From DATAQC01 sp046263055 (GTDB lineage: Bacteria; Actinomycetota; Acidimicrobiia; Acidimicrobiales; AC-14), in assembly GCA_046263055.1 (NCBI GenBank), contig JBHELO010000053.1:1-16973 (forward strand): a DNA stretch of 16,973 nucleotides. The letters are read 5' to 3'. This document shows, piece after piece, positions 6,748 to 14,670 of this stretch. The notes beneath the pieces are model-generated. The model was not told the DNA's origin, ran no database searches, and saw only the letters and a program-made list of their open reading frames with translations. The position numbers were made by a program, and so were the translations under genes. Within the stretch, counting starts at the first letter, position 1; each line of letters begins with the position of its first letter.

Positions 6748-8132
6748 CGGGCGGTGCCGCCAACGGTCATGCCCGCCACCCTGAGGGTCGGCTGGCCGGC
6801 CGACACGGGCACGCCCTGGCCGTCCTTGCCGCAGGTGCCGGCCCACGTGTCGAAGTCGTCGCCCACCGCGTCGATGGCCCGTAGGACCTCGGGGCCGTTG
6901 CCGATGAGGTTGGCGGCCCGCACCGGCTCGGTGACCTCGCCGTCCTCGATCATGTACGCCTCGGTCATGCCGAACACGAAGTCGCCGGTGGTGGTGTTCA
7001 CCTGGCCCCCGCCGAGCTGCACGCAGTAGATCCCGTGGGGCGTCTGGCGGATGATCTCCTCGGGGTCGTCCTCGCCGGCCAGCACGTAGGTGTTGGTCAT
7101 CCGCACCATGGGCAGGTGCTGGTAGCTCTGGCGTCGGCCGTTGCCCGAGGACTCCCGACCCTCCTTGCGGGCCCGCAACAGGTCCCACATGTAGTCGGTC
7201 AGCTCGCCGCCCTCGATGAGGGTGTTGCGCCGGGCCGGGTGGCCCTCGTCGTCGATGGCGTAGGTGCCCCACTCCCGGGCGTAGGTGCCGTCGTCCACCA
7301 GGGTGACGAGGGGGCTGGCTACCTGGCGACCCACCTGGCCCCGGAACACCGATGCGTCCTTCCCCACCAGGTCGGCCTCCAGCCCGTGCCCGCACGCCTC
7401 GTGGAAGAGCACGCCGCCCGCACCCCGGCGCAGCACCACCGGGAGGGTGCCGGTGGGGGCGGGCCGGGCCTTGAGCATGGCCAGGGCCCGGCGGGCGGCG
7501 GTGCGGGCGACCTCGGCCACGTCCACCTCGTCGTACAGCTCGAAGCCCACGGTGCCGCCGGGGCCCTCGTAGCCGGTCTGCATGCCGGTGTCCCCTGTGG
7601 CCACCGCCTGCACCATGAACCGGGTGCGTACCTGGTCGTCGGCCGCCACGAGCCCGTCGCTGTTGGCCACCAGGACCTGGCGGCGGCTGTCGGCGTAGGA
7701 CACCGAGACCTGGCGCACGGCGCCGCCCTCGGCCCGGGCGGCGTCGTCGGCCCGCAGCAGCAGGTCCACCTTGGCCGCCTTGGGGACGTCGGCGGGCAGG
7801 ACCAGCACCTCGTGGGGCCGGGGCGCGTCCTGGCGGGCGAGGGCCACCTGGCGCACGCCGCCGCCCCCGCCCCGGGCCGCCGCCCCCGCCGCCTCGGCCG
7901 CCGAGCGCAGGCCCTCCTCGGTGAGGTCGGACGTGTGGGCGAACCCGGTGGTGTCGCCCCGAACGACGCGGATCCCGGCGCCCCGGTCCCGCCCTGACGA
8001 CAGCTCCTCCACCCGGCCGTCGTCCAGGTGGGCCGACGAGGACCGGCGGTCCTCGGCGAACACCTCGGCGAAGTCGCCCCCGCCGCGCAGGGCGGCGCCC
8101 AGCACCCGCTGGACCACGGCCTCGTCGATCAT
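6744..8132 (-). CDS. tldD: TldD metalloprotease subunit
   Basis: TldD is the catalytic half of the TldD/TldE peptidase. The 462-residue protein carries the metal-binding motif HEACGH (244-249) within LFHEACGHGLEADL. A cysteine is at 434 in TCGKDGQGVPV, where family members supply the third metal ligand. Other family stretches are YAIDDEGHPARRNTLIEGG, SYQHLPMVRMTNTYV and GDFVFGMTEAYMIEDGEVT. The ATG at 8132-8130 has GGAGG at 8143-8139, six bases upstream, and starts where homology starts; an in-frame extension to 8267 would add 45 unrelated residues. The target peptide is unknown: no RiPP precursor or toxin-antitoxin gene is visible nearby. Confidence 0.95.
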   Translation of the reverse strand: MIDEAVVQRVLGAALRGGGDFAEVFAEDRRSSSAHLDDGRVEELSSGRDRGAGIRVVRGDTTGFAHTSDLTEEGLRSAAEAAGAAARGGGGGVRQVALARQDAPRPHEVLVLPADVPKAAKVDLLLRADDAARAEGGAVRQVSVSYADSRRQVLVANSDGLVAADDQVRTRFMVQAVATGDTGMQTGYEGPGGTVGFELYDEVDVAEVARTAARRALAMLKARPAPTGTLPVVLRRGAGGVLFHEACGHGLEADLVGKDASVFRGQVGRQVASPLVTLVDDGTYAREWGTYAIDDEGHPARRNTLIEGGELTDYMWDLLRARKEGRESSGNGRRQSYQHLPMVRMTNTYVLAGEDDPEEIIRQTPHGIYCVQLGGGQVNTTTGDFVFGMTEAYMIEDGEVTEPVRAANLIGNGPEVLRAIDAVGDDFDTWAGTCGKDGQGVPVSAGQPTLRVAGMTVGGTAR

Positions 8133-8318
8133 TGGGGGCCTCCGGAAGAGCAGGGGGCCGGGCACCCCCGTGGACGGCCCATGGTAGGGGCCAGGGCCGC
8201 CGTAGGCGGACGGGCCCGCCGCCCGCTCGCGCCGGTCAATGTACGACCCTGAGCGGGCGGCCTTCATCTAGTCTTCCCTCCTCTGGACGACGAACGGGCT
8301 GGCCGCCGGCGACGAGGG
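8133..8318. promoter_or_regulatory. Divergent intergenic region of tldD and the YbhN-like gene
   Basis: These 186 bases must hold promoters for both directions. On the minus strand TACCAT (8186-8181) fits TANNNT about 49 bases before tldD, followed by the GGAGG ribosome-binding site. On the plus strand TAGTCT (8269-8274) fits TANNNT 45 bases before the GTG at 8319. No convincing -35 sequences are seen at the expected spacing. The elements are guesses from pattern. Confidence 0.3.
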
Positions 8319-9251
8319 GTGCTGGCGCTGCGCATCTTGGTGAGCGCGGCGATGCTGGCGTTCCTTTCGACGCGCGTCCACCTGGCGTCGCTGCTCCCCG
8401 AGCGGGGGACGTCCACCGTGCCCTGGCTCCTCGCCGGCATGGCCGTGTGGCTCGCGGCCGTGCTGTTCTCGGTCCTCCGCTGGCGCCAGGTGCTGGCCAC
8501 CCTCGACCTGCCCACGCCGATGCCCGCCCTCGTGTCGCACAGCCTGGCCGGGCTGTTCGTGGCCAACTTCCTGCCCTCCACCATCGGGGGCGACGTGCTG
8601 CGGGTGATGCGCGTCTCGGCCGACAACGGGGACGCACCGGCATCGTTCGCCTCGGTCGTCCTGGAGAGGCTGACGGGCGTGCTGGTGCTCCCCGTGCTCA
8701 CCCTCGTGGCCTTCGCTCTCCGACCGTCCCTCCTCCGCCTGGGGACCGCCAGCCGGCTGGCCGTGGTGCTGTCCCTCGCCAGCCTGGCCGGACTCGTCGG
8801 CGTTCTGGCCCTGGCCGCCAGCCCCCGGCTCGGCGGGCGGCTGGCCGGCCACGAGAGCTGGCTGCGGTTCGTCGGGGCCGTCCACCTGGGCCTCGACCGC
8901 ATGCGCCGCCGCCCGGCGGCTGCCGCCGGCGCACTGGGGCTGGCCGTCGTCTACCAGTTGACGGTGGTGGTGGCGGCGGTGGCCGCCGCCCACGCCCTTG
9001 GGATCGACGTGGGATGGGTGCCCATGCTGGCGTTCGTGCCGGTGGTGGCCATCGCCCAGGTCGTCCCCCTGTCGGTGGGTGGCCTGGGCCTTCGTGAGGG
9101 GGCGCTGGTCCTGCTGCTCCACCCCCTGGGCGTGGCGGCGTCCAAGGCCACCGCCCTCGGCCTGCTGCTGTACGGCATCAACCTCGTGGTGAGCCTGCTG
9201 GGAGCGCCGGCCTTCGCGATGCGCTCCTCCGCTGCCCGGGCCGTGGCGTGA
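8319..9251 (+). CDS. YbhN/AglD-family integral membrane protein (LPG synthase TM region)
   Basis: The 310-residue protein consists of about eight hydrophobic segments and matches the family of the membrane half of lysylphosphatidylglycerol synthase (MprF N-terminal region, YbhN, AglD). Diagnostic stretches are NFLPSTIGGDVLRVMR (about 86-101) and VVPLSVGGLGLREGALVLLL (about 248-267). MprF's homologous part moves lipids between membrane leaflets; many stand-alone members have no proven activity. The start is uncertain: GTG at 8319 has only a weak GAGGGG upstream, and the frame is open further back without a standard start. The PAP2-like gene overlaps it by four bases, suggesting that both proteins handle the same lipid. 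Confidence 0.85.
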   Translation: MLALRILVSAAMLAFLSTRVHLASLLPERGTSTVPWLLAGMAVWLAAVLFSVLRWRQVLATLDLPTPMPALVSHSLAGLFVANFLPSTIGGDVLRVMRVSADNGDAPASFASVVLERLTGVLVLPVLTLVAFALRPSLLRLGTASRLAVVLSLASLAGLVGVLALAASPRLGGRLAGHESWLRFVGAVHLGLDRMRRRPAAAAGALGLAVVYQLTVVVAAVAAAHALGIDVGWVPMLAFVPVVAIAQVVPLSVGGLGLREGALVLLLHPLGVAASKATALGLLLYGINLVVSLLGAPAFAMRSSAARAVA

Positions 9252-10069
9252 GCCGCGCCTGCCAGGCGGAGGCCACCTTCGTCGCCGATCCCTGGCTGGA
9301 GGGGGCCCGTTCGCCCGCCGGCCGGCGCCTGCGGTGGTGGAAGGAGGTGCTGCTGGCCGGCGCCTTCTACCTGGTGTACAGCGCCGTCCGCAACACCCAG
9401 GGGTCGGCATCGGTGTCCCGCAGCCTGGCCTTCCGCAACGCCCGGCGGATCATCCACGTGGAGCGGATCTTCGGGCTCTACCACGAGCGGGCCATCCAAC
9501 ACCTGTTCGTCCGGGCCGAGGACCTCATGGAGCTGTGGAACCTGTTCTACGGCACTTTCCACTTCGTCGTCACCATCGCCGTCCTGGTGTTCCTGTTCCG
9601 CTGCGCCCCCACCCGGTACCGCCGGTGGCGCAACGCGCTGGCCGCCACCACCGCGCTGGCGCTGATCGGGTTCACGCTCTACCCGCTCATGCCCCCCCGC
9701 CTCCTGCCGCCGTCGTACGGCTTCGTGGACAGCCTCAAGGCGTTCGGCAGCCTCTGGTCGTTCGACTCGGGGGCCATGCAGAAGATCTCGAACCAGTTCG
9801 CGGCCATGCCCAGCCTCCACTTCGCCTGGTCCCTGTGGTGCGCCTGCGCCCTGGTGCCGGCCCTCCGCCGGCGGGGGGCCAAGGTGCTCGCCGCCCTCTA
9901 CCCGGCCATCACCCTGTGCGCCATCGTGATCACCGCCAACCACTACCTCCTCGACGCCGCCGCCGGGGCGGTGACGGTGGGCGCCGGCTGGCTGTACGCC
10001 ACGGTGACCACCGGGCTCTGGGACCGCCTGCGGGCCCGTCGCCGGCCGGCCGTGCCCGCGGCCGCCTGA
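9248..10069 (+). CDS. PAP2-superfamily membrane protein (Aur1/Ipt1-like phosphatase or phosphotransferase)
   Basis: The 273-residue protein has about five to six membrane segments. It carries the PAP2_3/inositol phosphotransferase-type catalytic set: Arg in YPLMPPRLLP (about 145-154), NQFAAMPSLHFAWSLW with S189 and H191, and ANHYLLDAAAG with H232 and D236. Classical PAP2 enzymes remove phosphate from lipid phosphates; the Aur1/Ipt1 branch transfers phospho-head groups between lipids. The sequence does not decide between these. Start GTG 9248 overlaps the YbhN-like stop (GTGA). A 172-base gap follows before crtE, so this pair may be a separate unit from the carotenoid genes or be read through into them. 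Confidence 0.85.
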   Translation: MSRACQAEATFVADPWLEGARSPAGRRLRWWKEVLLAGAFYLVYSAVRNTQGSASVSRSLAFRNARRIIHVERIFGLYHERAIQHLFVRAEDLMELWNLFYGTFHFVVTIAVLVFLFRCAPTRYRRWRNALAATTALALIGFTLYPLMPPRLLPPSYGFVDSLKAFGSLWSFDSGAMQKISNQFAAMPSLHFAWSLWCACALVPALRRRGAKVLAALYPAITLCAIVITANHYLLDAAAGAVTVGAGWLYATVTTGLWDRLRARRRPAVPAAA

Positions 10070-10120
10070 CGGCGGCCGCCACCGGTCATCCGGCGGGGCC
10101 GTCGGTGCCGAACGGGCCGG

Positions 10121-10126
10121 TAACTT
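10121..10126 (+). promoter_or_regulatory. Candidate -10 element upstream of crtE
   Basis: TAACTT fits TANNNT and lies in the 172-base gap 10070-10241 before crtE. No matching -35 is seen. If used, transcription would begin near 10133, leaving a leader of about 110 bases. Apart from the AGAGGAGG at 10231-10238, the gap shows no other recognisable element. Confidence 0.25.
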
Positions 10127-10230
10127 GTCGCCATTGGCGGGGAGTCACACGACGCCTACCTGCGCATTCGTGAGCTACCTGTCAGCGGGTCCGTCCATCA
10201 GAATGCGCACGTCGTCGTCTTCTGACCACG

Positions 10231-10238
10231 AGAGGAGG
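10231..10238 (+). promoter_or_regulatory. Ribosome-binding sequence that favours the crtE GTG start
   Basis: AGAGGAGG is the strongest Shine-Dalgarno sequence near crtE and stands three bases before GTG 10242 (six if only AGAGG pairs). This spacing is short, but the other in-frame start, ATG 10203, lies upstream of it and has no such sequence. Confidence 0.5.
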
Positions 10239-10241
10239 CCT

Positions 10242-11312
10242 GTGCGAGTCGTTGCGGCAACGAGGGATGCGCCCCCCAGCCTGGCTGGCATCGCCGCCCG
10301 GGTCGACGCCCGCATATCGTCCGCCCTCGACGCCGAGCTGGCCCGGTGGTCGGCCACCGACCCCGAGCTGGCGGAACCCCTGGCCGCCCTGCGTGAGCTG
10401 GTCCTCGCCGGTGGGAAGCGCCTGCGCCCCGCCTTCTGCCACTGGGCCTTCGTGGGGGCGGGCGGGGACCCCGCCGACACCCTCGTAGTGGACGGCGGCG
10501 CCGCCCTCGAGCTGCTCCACACCTTCGCCCTCATCCACGACGACATCATGGACGGGTCGTCCACCCGGCGGGGCACCGACACCATCCACGTGGCCTTCGA
10601 AGCCCGCCACGCCATGGAAGGTTGGCGGGGCGAGGGCCGCCGCTTCGGGGAGGGGGTCGCCATCCTCGTCGGCGACCTGGCCTTCGTGTACGCCGACCAC
10701 CTGCTGGCCGGCGCGCCCCCGGCCGCCATCGAGGTGTTCACCGAGCTGCGGGTGGAGGTGAACGTCGGGCAGTACCTGGACCTGGCCGGCACCGCCCGGG
10801 GCCGGGTGGGCGAGCGCGAGGCCCGACGCATCTCCCGGTACAAGTCGGGGAAGTACTCGGTGGAGCGCCCTCTCCACCTGGGCGCCGCCCTGGCCGGGCG
10901 CCTCGAACCGCTGGCCGGTGCCCTGTCGGGCTACGGCCTGCCCCTGGGCGAGGCCTTCCAGCTTCGCGACGACCTGCTGGGCGTCTTCGGGGACCCGTCG
11001 GTCACCGGCAAGCCGGTGGGGGAGGACGTGCGGGAGGGCAAGCCCACGGTTCTCTACGCCATCGCCGCCGCCCGGGCGTCGAACACCGCGGCGCGCGTTC
11101 TCGACCGCTACGGCGCCGCCGACCTGGAAGAGGCCGAGGTGGCCACCATCCAGGAGGTGCTGGTGGAGACGGGTGCCGTCGACCGGGTGGAGCGCGACAT
11201 CGACGAGCTGGTGGACGCCGCCCTGGCCGCCCTGACCGTGGCCGACCTCACCCCCGACGCCCGCCACGCCCTGGCCGACCTGGCCCACTACGTGGCCGGG
11301 CGCGACCGCTAG
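10242..11312 (+). CDS. crtE: Polyprenyl diphosphate synthase, probable geranylgeranyl diphosphate synthase (CrtE/IdsA-type)
   Basis: This cytosolic enzyme adds isopentenyl diphosphate to allylic diphosphates, here most likely giving C20 GGPP for the adjacent phytoene synthase. From GTG 10242 it has 356 residues with GGKRLRP (57-63), the first aspartate motif DDIMD (100-104) followed by GSSTRRG, GDLAF, KSGKYS, and the second motif RDDLLGVFGD (242-251) followed by TGKPVGED. The second motif has Gly where the classic DDxxD has Asp, as is common in actinobacterial IdsA-type enzymes. Exact chain length cannot be read safely from sequence; farnesyl diphosphate is the alternative. Upstream in-frame starts (ATG 10203, TTG 10125) add unconserved residues. 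crtI follows after nine bases. Confidence 0.92.
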   Translation: MRVVAATRDAPPSLAGIAARVDARISSALDAELARWSATDPELAEPLAALRELVLAGGKRLRPAFCHWAFVGAGGDPADTLVVDGGAALELLHTFALIHDDIMDGSSTRRGTDTIHVAFEARHAMEGWRGEGRRFGEGVAILVGDLAFVYADHLLAGAPPAAIEVFTELRVEVNVGQYLDLAGTARGRVGEREARRISRYKSGKYSVERPLHLGAALAGRLEPLAGALSGYGLPLGEAFQLRDDLLGVFGDPSVTGKPVGEDVREGKPTVLYAIAAARASNTAARVLDRYGAADLEEAEVATIQEVLVETGAVDRVERDIDELVDAALAALTVADLTPDARHALADLAHYVAGRDR

Positions 11313-11321
11313 GGTCCCGCC

Positions 11322-12806
11322 ATGAGGGTCGTGGTGGTGGGCGCCGGGCTGGGCGGCCTCTCCGCCGCCTGCCACCTGATAGGGCGGGGCCACGAGGTGG
11401 TGGTGCTCGAGCGGGCCGACATCCCCGGCGGGCGGGCGGGGTTGTGGGAGGAGGCGGGCTACCGCATCGACACCGGGCCCAGCGTGCTGACCATGACCGG
11501 CCTCATCGCCGACGCCTTCCGGGCGGCGGGCGCCGACATGGCCGAGCACCTCACGCTGGCCCCCGTCGACCCCATGTACCGGGCCTGCTTCGCCGACGGC
11601 ACCGAGATCTTCGTGCGCCACGGCCGGGAGGCGATGGCGGCCGAGGTCCGGGAGACGTGCGGGCCGGCCGAGGCCGACGCCTTCGGCCGCTTCTGCGACT
11701 GGCTCACCGAGCTGTACCGCCTGGAGCTGCCCAACTTCATCGACCGCAACTTCGACTCGGTCTTTTCCATCGCCCGGCCGTTGCGGCCCCTCGTGTCCCT
11801 CGTGCGCCTCGGCGGGTTCAAGAAGCTGGCAGCGTCGGTCAACTCCTACTTCGCCGACGACCGCCTCCAGCGCCTCTTCTCGTTCCAGGCCATGTACGCC
11901 GGGCTCTCGCCCTTCGACGCCCTCGCCCTCTACTGCGTCATCACCTACATGGACACCGTCGAGGGGGTGTTCTTCCCCGAGGGCGGCATGCACGCGGTGC
12001 CGGCGGGGCTGGCGGCGGCGGCCACCAAGGCGGGAGCCGCGTTCCGCTACGGCGTCGACGTGGAGCGGGTGGTGCGCTCGCCGTCGGGCGCCGCCACCGG
12101 GGTGGCGCTGGCCGGCGGCGAGGTGGTGGACGCCGATGCCGTCGTCCTCAACCCGGACCTGCCGTACGCCTACCGGGACCTGCTGGCCGGTGTGCCCGCC
12201 CCCCGGGTCGCCCGCCGCGGCCACTACTCGCCGTCGTGCGCGGTGTGGCTGGCCGGCGTGCGGGGGCCCCTGCCGGCGGGGGCCACCCACCACAACATCC
12301 ACTTCGGCCGCCAGTGGGCGGAGTCGTTCGACGCCCTGCTGAAGCGGGGCGAGACCCAGCCCGACCCGTCGATCCTGGTCACGAGCGCCACCGCGTCGGA
12401 CCCGTCGCTGGCGCCGCCGGGGTGCGCGTCGCTCTACGTGCTGGAGCCCGCGCCCAACTTGGACGGCGCGGTGGACTGGGGCGCCCGCCGGGAGTCGTTC
12501 AAGGCCGACCTGATCGAGCGGGTGGGGCGGCTGGGCTACCCGGTGGACCACGTGGAGATCGAGCGCTTCGTGGACCCCGCCGACTGGGAGCGCCAGGGGA
12601 TGGCCCGGGGCACGCCGTTCGCCCTGGCCCACAACTTCTTCCAGACCGGCCCCTTCCGCCCCAACAACGTGGACAGGCGGGTGCCGGGCGTGGTCTTCGT
12701 GGGTTCCGGCACGGTGCCCGGCGTGGGGGTGCCCATGGTGCTGCTGTCGGGCCGCCTGGCCGCCGAGCGAGTCGACGAGCTGGCGGCCCGCGGCCCGCGG
12801 GGGTAG
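11322..12806 (+). CDS. crtI: Phytoene desaturase
   Basis: CrtI is an FAD-dependent, membrane-associated enzyme that desaturates phytoene stepwise towards neurosporene or lycopene. The 494-residue protein begins with the Rossmann dinucleotide motif VVGAGLGGLSAA (about 6-17) and an acidic LER at the end of the second strand, then IPGGRAG and GYRIDTGPSVLTM. The C-terminal FAD and signature region reads FVGSGTVPGVGVPMVLLSGR (about 463-482), typical of bacterial phytoene dehydrogenases. Its length and gene order beside crtE and crtB support phytoene rather than another carotenoid as substrate; the number of steps cannot be told. It starts at ATG 11322, and crtB begins six bases after its stop. Confidence 0.95.
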   Translation: MRVVVVGAGLGGLSAACHLIGRGHEVVVLERADIPGGRAGLWEEAGYRIDTGPSVLTMTGLIADAFRAAGADMAEHLTLAPVDPMYRACFADGTEIFVRHGREAMAAEVRETCGPAEADAFGRFCDWLTELYRLELPNFIDRNFDSVFSIARPLRPLVSLVRLGGFKKLAASVNSYFADDRLQRLFSFQAMYAGLSPFDALALYCVITYMDTVEGVFFPEGGMHAVPAGLAAAATKAGAAFRYGVDVERVVRSPSGAATGVALAGGEVVDADAVVLNPDLPYAYRDLLAGVPAPRVARRGHYSPSCAVWLAGVRGPLPAGATHHNIHFGRQWAESFDALLKRGETQPDPSILVTSATASDPSLAPPGCASLYVLEPAPNLDGAVDWGARRESFKADLIERVGRLGYPVDHVEIERFVDPADWERQGMARGTPFALAHNFFQTGPFRPNNVDRRVPGVVFVGSGTVPGVGVPMVLLSGRLAAERVDELAARGPRG

Positions 12807-12812
12807 CCGGCG

Positions 12813-13694
12813 GTGGCCGTCACCCTGGAGGAGTCCTACGCCCGCTGCCGGGAGCTGAACCGGCGGTACGGCACCACGTACTACTGGTCCACCGCGCTGC
12901 TGCCCAAGGTCAAGCGCCACCACGTGCACGCCCTGTACGGGTTCTGCCGCTACGCCGACGACATCGTGGACGACCTGGGCTCGGCGGCCACGCCGGCCGA
13001 GCGCCAGGCCGCCCTCGCCGACTTCGGGGCTCGCTTCTGGGCCGACCTCGAGGCCGGGCGCTCGGACGACCCGGTGCTCAAGGCGGTGTGCCACACCGTG
13101 CGCGCCTTCGACATCGACCCCACCTGCTTCACGCGCTTCCTGCGGTCGATGGCCATGGATTTCACCACCGAGACCTACGAGACCTTCGACGACCTCCTCG
13201 GCTACATGGAGGGCTCGGCCGCCGTGATCGGCGAGATGATGGTGCCCATCCTGGAGCCGGTGCGGCCGGAGGCGTCCGGCCACGCTCGTGACCTCGGGAT
13301 CGCCTTCCAGCTCTCCAACTTCTGGCGGGACGTGGCCGAAGACCTGGACCGGGGCCGGGTGTACGTGCCCCAGGAGGACCTGCGGAAGTTCGACGCCGAC
13401 CCGTGGCGCCGGCGGGTCACGCCCGAGTGGCGCGACCTGATGGCCTTCGAGATCGCCCGCACCCGCCGGTACTACGAGTCGGCCGACCTCGGTATCGAGA
13501 TGCTGCCGCCCCCGTCGGCCCGCTGCATCCGGGGGGCCCGGGCGCTGTACGCCGGCATCCTCGACCAGATCGAGGCCGCCGGCTACGACGTGTTCTCGGC
13601 TCGGGTCCGGGTGCCCAGGTGGCGCAAGCTGGCCGTGGCCGCCCGGGTGTCCCGCCCCGGCCTGCCGCCCGGCCGCCGCCGGCGCGCCCGGTAG
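12813..13694 (+). CDS. crtB: Phytoene synthase
   Basis: CrtB joins two GGPP head to head to make 15-cis-phytoene, the first committed carotenoid step. The 293-residue protein has YGFCRYADDIVDD with the first aspartate motif (D49-D53), GYMEGSAAVIGEMM (about 130-143), and the second motif FWRDVAEDLDRGRVYVPQ (170-187) with D173 and D177. These positions distinguish it from squalene synthases less than ideally, but the crtE-crtI context favours phytoene synthase. GTG 12813 is chosen because homology begins there. The C-terminal 25 residues are Arg/Pro-rich. The next gene starts two bases after the stop, so coupling is likely. Confidence 0.94.
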   Translation: MAVTLEESYARCRELNRRYGTTYYWSTALLPKVKRHHVHALYGFCRYADDIVDDLGSAATPAERQAALADFGARFWADLEAGRSDDPVLKAVCHTVRAFDIDPTCFTRFLRSMAMDFTTETYETFDDLLGYMEGSAAVIGEMMVPILEPVRPEASGHARDLGIAFQLSNFWRDVAEDLDRGRVYVPQEDLRKFDADPWRRRVTPEWRDLMAFEIARTRRYYESADLGIEMLPPPSARCIRGARALYAGILDQIEAAGYDVFSARVRVPRWRKLAVAARVSRPGLPPGRRRRAR

Positions 13695-13696
13695 CG

Positions 13697-14512
13697 GTGC
13701 GGGCCGAGGCCCGCCACCGGCTGGCCGCCCTGGCCGCCCTGGTGGCGATCGGCGCGCCGGCCTTCCTCGTGGGAGGGCGATATTGGGTCGGCACGGTGTC
13801 GGTGGGCGAGGCCGTGGCCCGCTTCCGGGCCGCCGGCCCGGCCGCCACCTCCACCGGCGCGGGCTCGACGGGCGCGGGCCCGGGCGCGGGCGGTGCCGCC
13901 GGTTCCACCGGGGGCGCCGGGCTGCCCGAGCCGGGCGTGTACCGGTACCGCACGACGGGCGGGGAGCACGTGTCCCTGTTCGACTACTCCCGCCGCTACC
14001 CATCCACGACGGTACGGATCATCACCCGCCGGGGCTGCGGGGTGCGGGAGGAGCAGTGGTTCCTCGTCCAGCACCTGGAGTACTACGACCGCTGCGGGCC
14101 GGCGCTGCCCTCGTACGGGACCGACATCGCCTACTGGTGGACGCACGGCACGCAGTCCTTCACCTGCGGGCCCGGCTCGTTCGACGGCGCCGACCTGGCG
14201 CCCGGCCGGTCGTCCACGTGGGAGTGCCGCGACGAGGACACCCGAGCCGCCCAGACGGTCCTGTACGTGGGCGACGAGACGGTGGTGGTGGCCGGGCGGT
14301 CGATGCCCGCCCGCCACACCCGGTGGACCACCGCCTTCTCGGGGGCGACGGTCGGCGGGGCGTTGGTGGACGACTGGTTCGACCCCGCCACCGGGCTCGT
14401 CCTGCGCGAGGAGCGCCACATCGGCCTCAAGGTGGGTTCCCCGTTCGTGGGCCACCTGACCTACGCCGACAACTCCACCTACGAGCTGCTGTCCACCACC
14501 CCCGACCGCTGA
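13697..14512 (+). CDS. Unrecognised membrane-anchored protein ending the crt series
   Basis: I do not recognise this family. The 271-residue protein has one N-terminal hydrophobic segment (about 8-27), a spacer, a Gly/Ala/Ser/Thr low-complexity linker (about 46-76), and then a probably beta-rich globular domain (about 78-271). The domain has four cysteines (C114, C133, C157, C177), compatible with two disulfides outside the membrane, and many aromatic residues (YYDRCG, YWWTHG). The segment DDWFDPATGLVLREER vaguely resembles repeats in outer-surface or lipid-carrier-like proteins, but this is weak. GTG 13697 is two bases after crtB, so it is probably co-translated with the carotenoid genes. 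A role with the pigment or its lipids is inferred from position only. Codon pattern (strong third-position GC) supports a real gene. Confidence 0.8.
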   Translation: MRAEARHRLAALAALVAIGAPAFLVGGRYWVGTVSVGEAVARFRAAGPAATSTGAGSTGAGPGAGGAAGSTGGAGLPEPGVYRYRTTGGEHVSLFDYSRRYPSTTVRIITRRGCGVREEQWFLVQHLEYYDRCGPALPSYGTDIAYWWTHGTQSFTCGPGSFDGADLAPGRSSTWECRDEDTRAAQTVLYVGDETVVVAGRSMPARHTRWTTAFSGATVGGALVDDWFDPATGLVLREERHIGLKVGSPFVGHLTYADNSTYELLSTTPDR

Positions 14513-14587
14513 CGCCGGAGGGGCAGGCGCCGGGATGGCAGGCGCCGCCCCGCCGCCTCGCCGCCCCGCCGCCAGGACGGCCGCCGC

Positions 14588-14634
14588 CCCCAGTGGCCGC
14601 CCGTCGGTGGCACCTCGTCGCCCCAGTGGCCGCC
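14588..14634. repeat. Two identical 14-bp repeats before the convergent hairpin
   Basis: CCCCAGTGGCCGCC occurs at 14588-14601 and again at 14621-14634, with a 33-base period. The second copy runs into the left arm of the hairpin at 14628-14652. Another 11-bp direct repeat, GGCAGGCGCCG, is at 14522-14532 and 14537-14547. All lie in the 158-base non-coding gap 14513-14670. Confidence 0.6.
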
Positions 14635-14652
14635 GCCCCCCGGGCGGCGGCC
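14628..14652. terminator. Strong hairpin between convergent genes, probable two-way terminator
   Basis: An 11-pair perfect GC stem (GGCCGCCGCCC with GGGCGGCGGCC) closes a CCC loop. It sits between the stop of the unknown protein (14512, plus) and the stop of the glycosyltransferase (14671, minus), where transcription from both sides must end. It has no T tract, as is common for GC-rich actinobacterial terminators. Confidence 0.6.
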
Positions 14653-14670
14653 CCCGTCGCCGGTCAGGCC

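Noticed and set aside
5398..8132. A RiPP or toxin-antitoxin system around tldD/tldE
   Set aside because: TldD/E can process such peptides, but no short precursor gene, modification enzyme or antitoxin is visible on either side; the adjoining gaps hold only hairpins and promoter-like sites.
10125..10241. A longer crtE beginning at TTG 10125 or ATG 10203
   Set aside because: The extra residues are not like the family N-terminus, and the strong AGAGGAGG lies downstream of both, next to GTG 10242.
10182..14003. A 1273-codon open frame on the minus strand antisense to crtE-crtI-crtB
   Set aside because: Its product is low-complexity, His/Gly/Arg/Val-rich with no family match, and the opposite strand has clear enzymes; this is the usual open antisense frame produced by high third-position GC.
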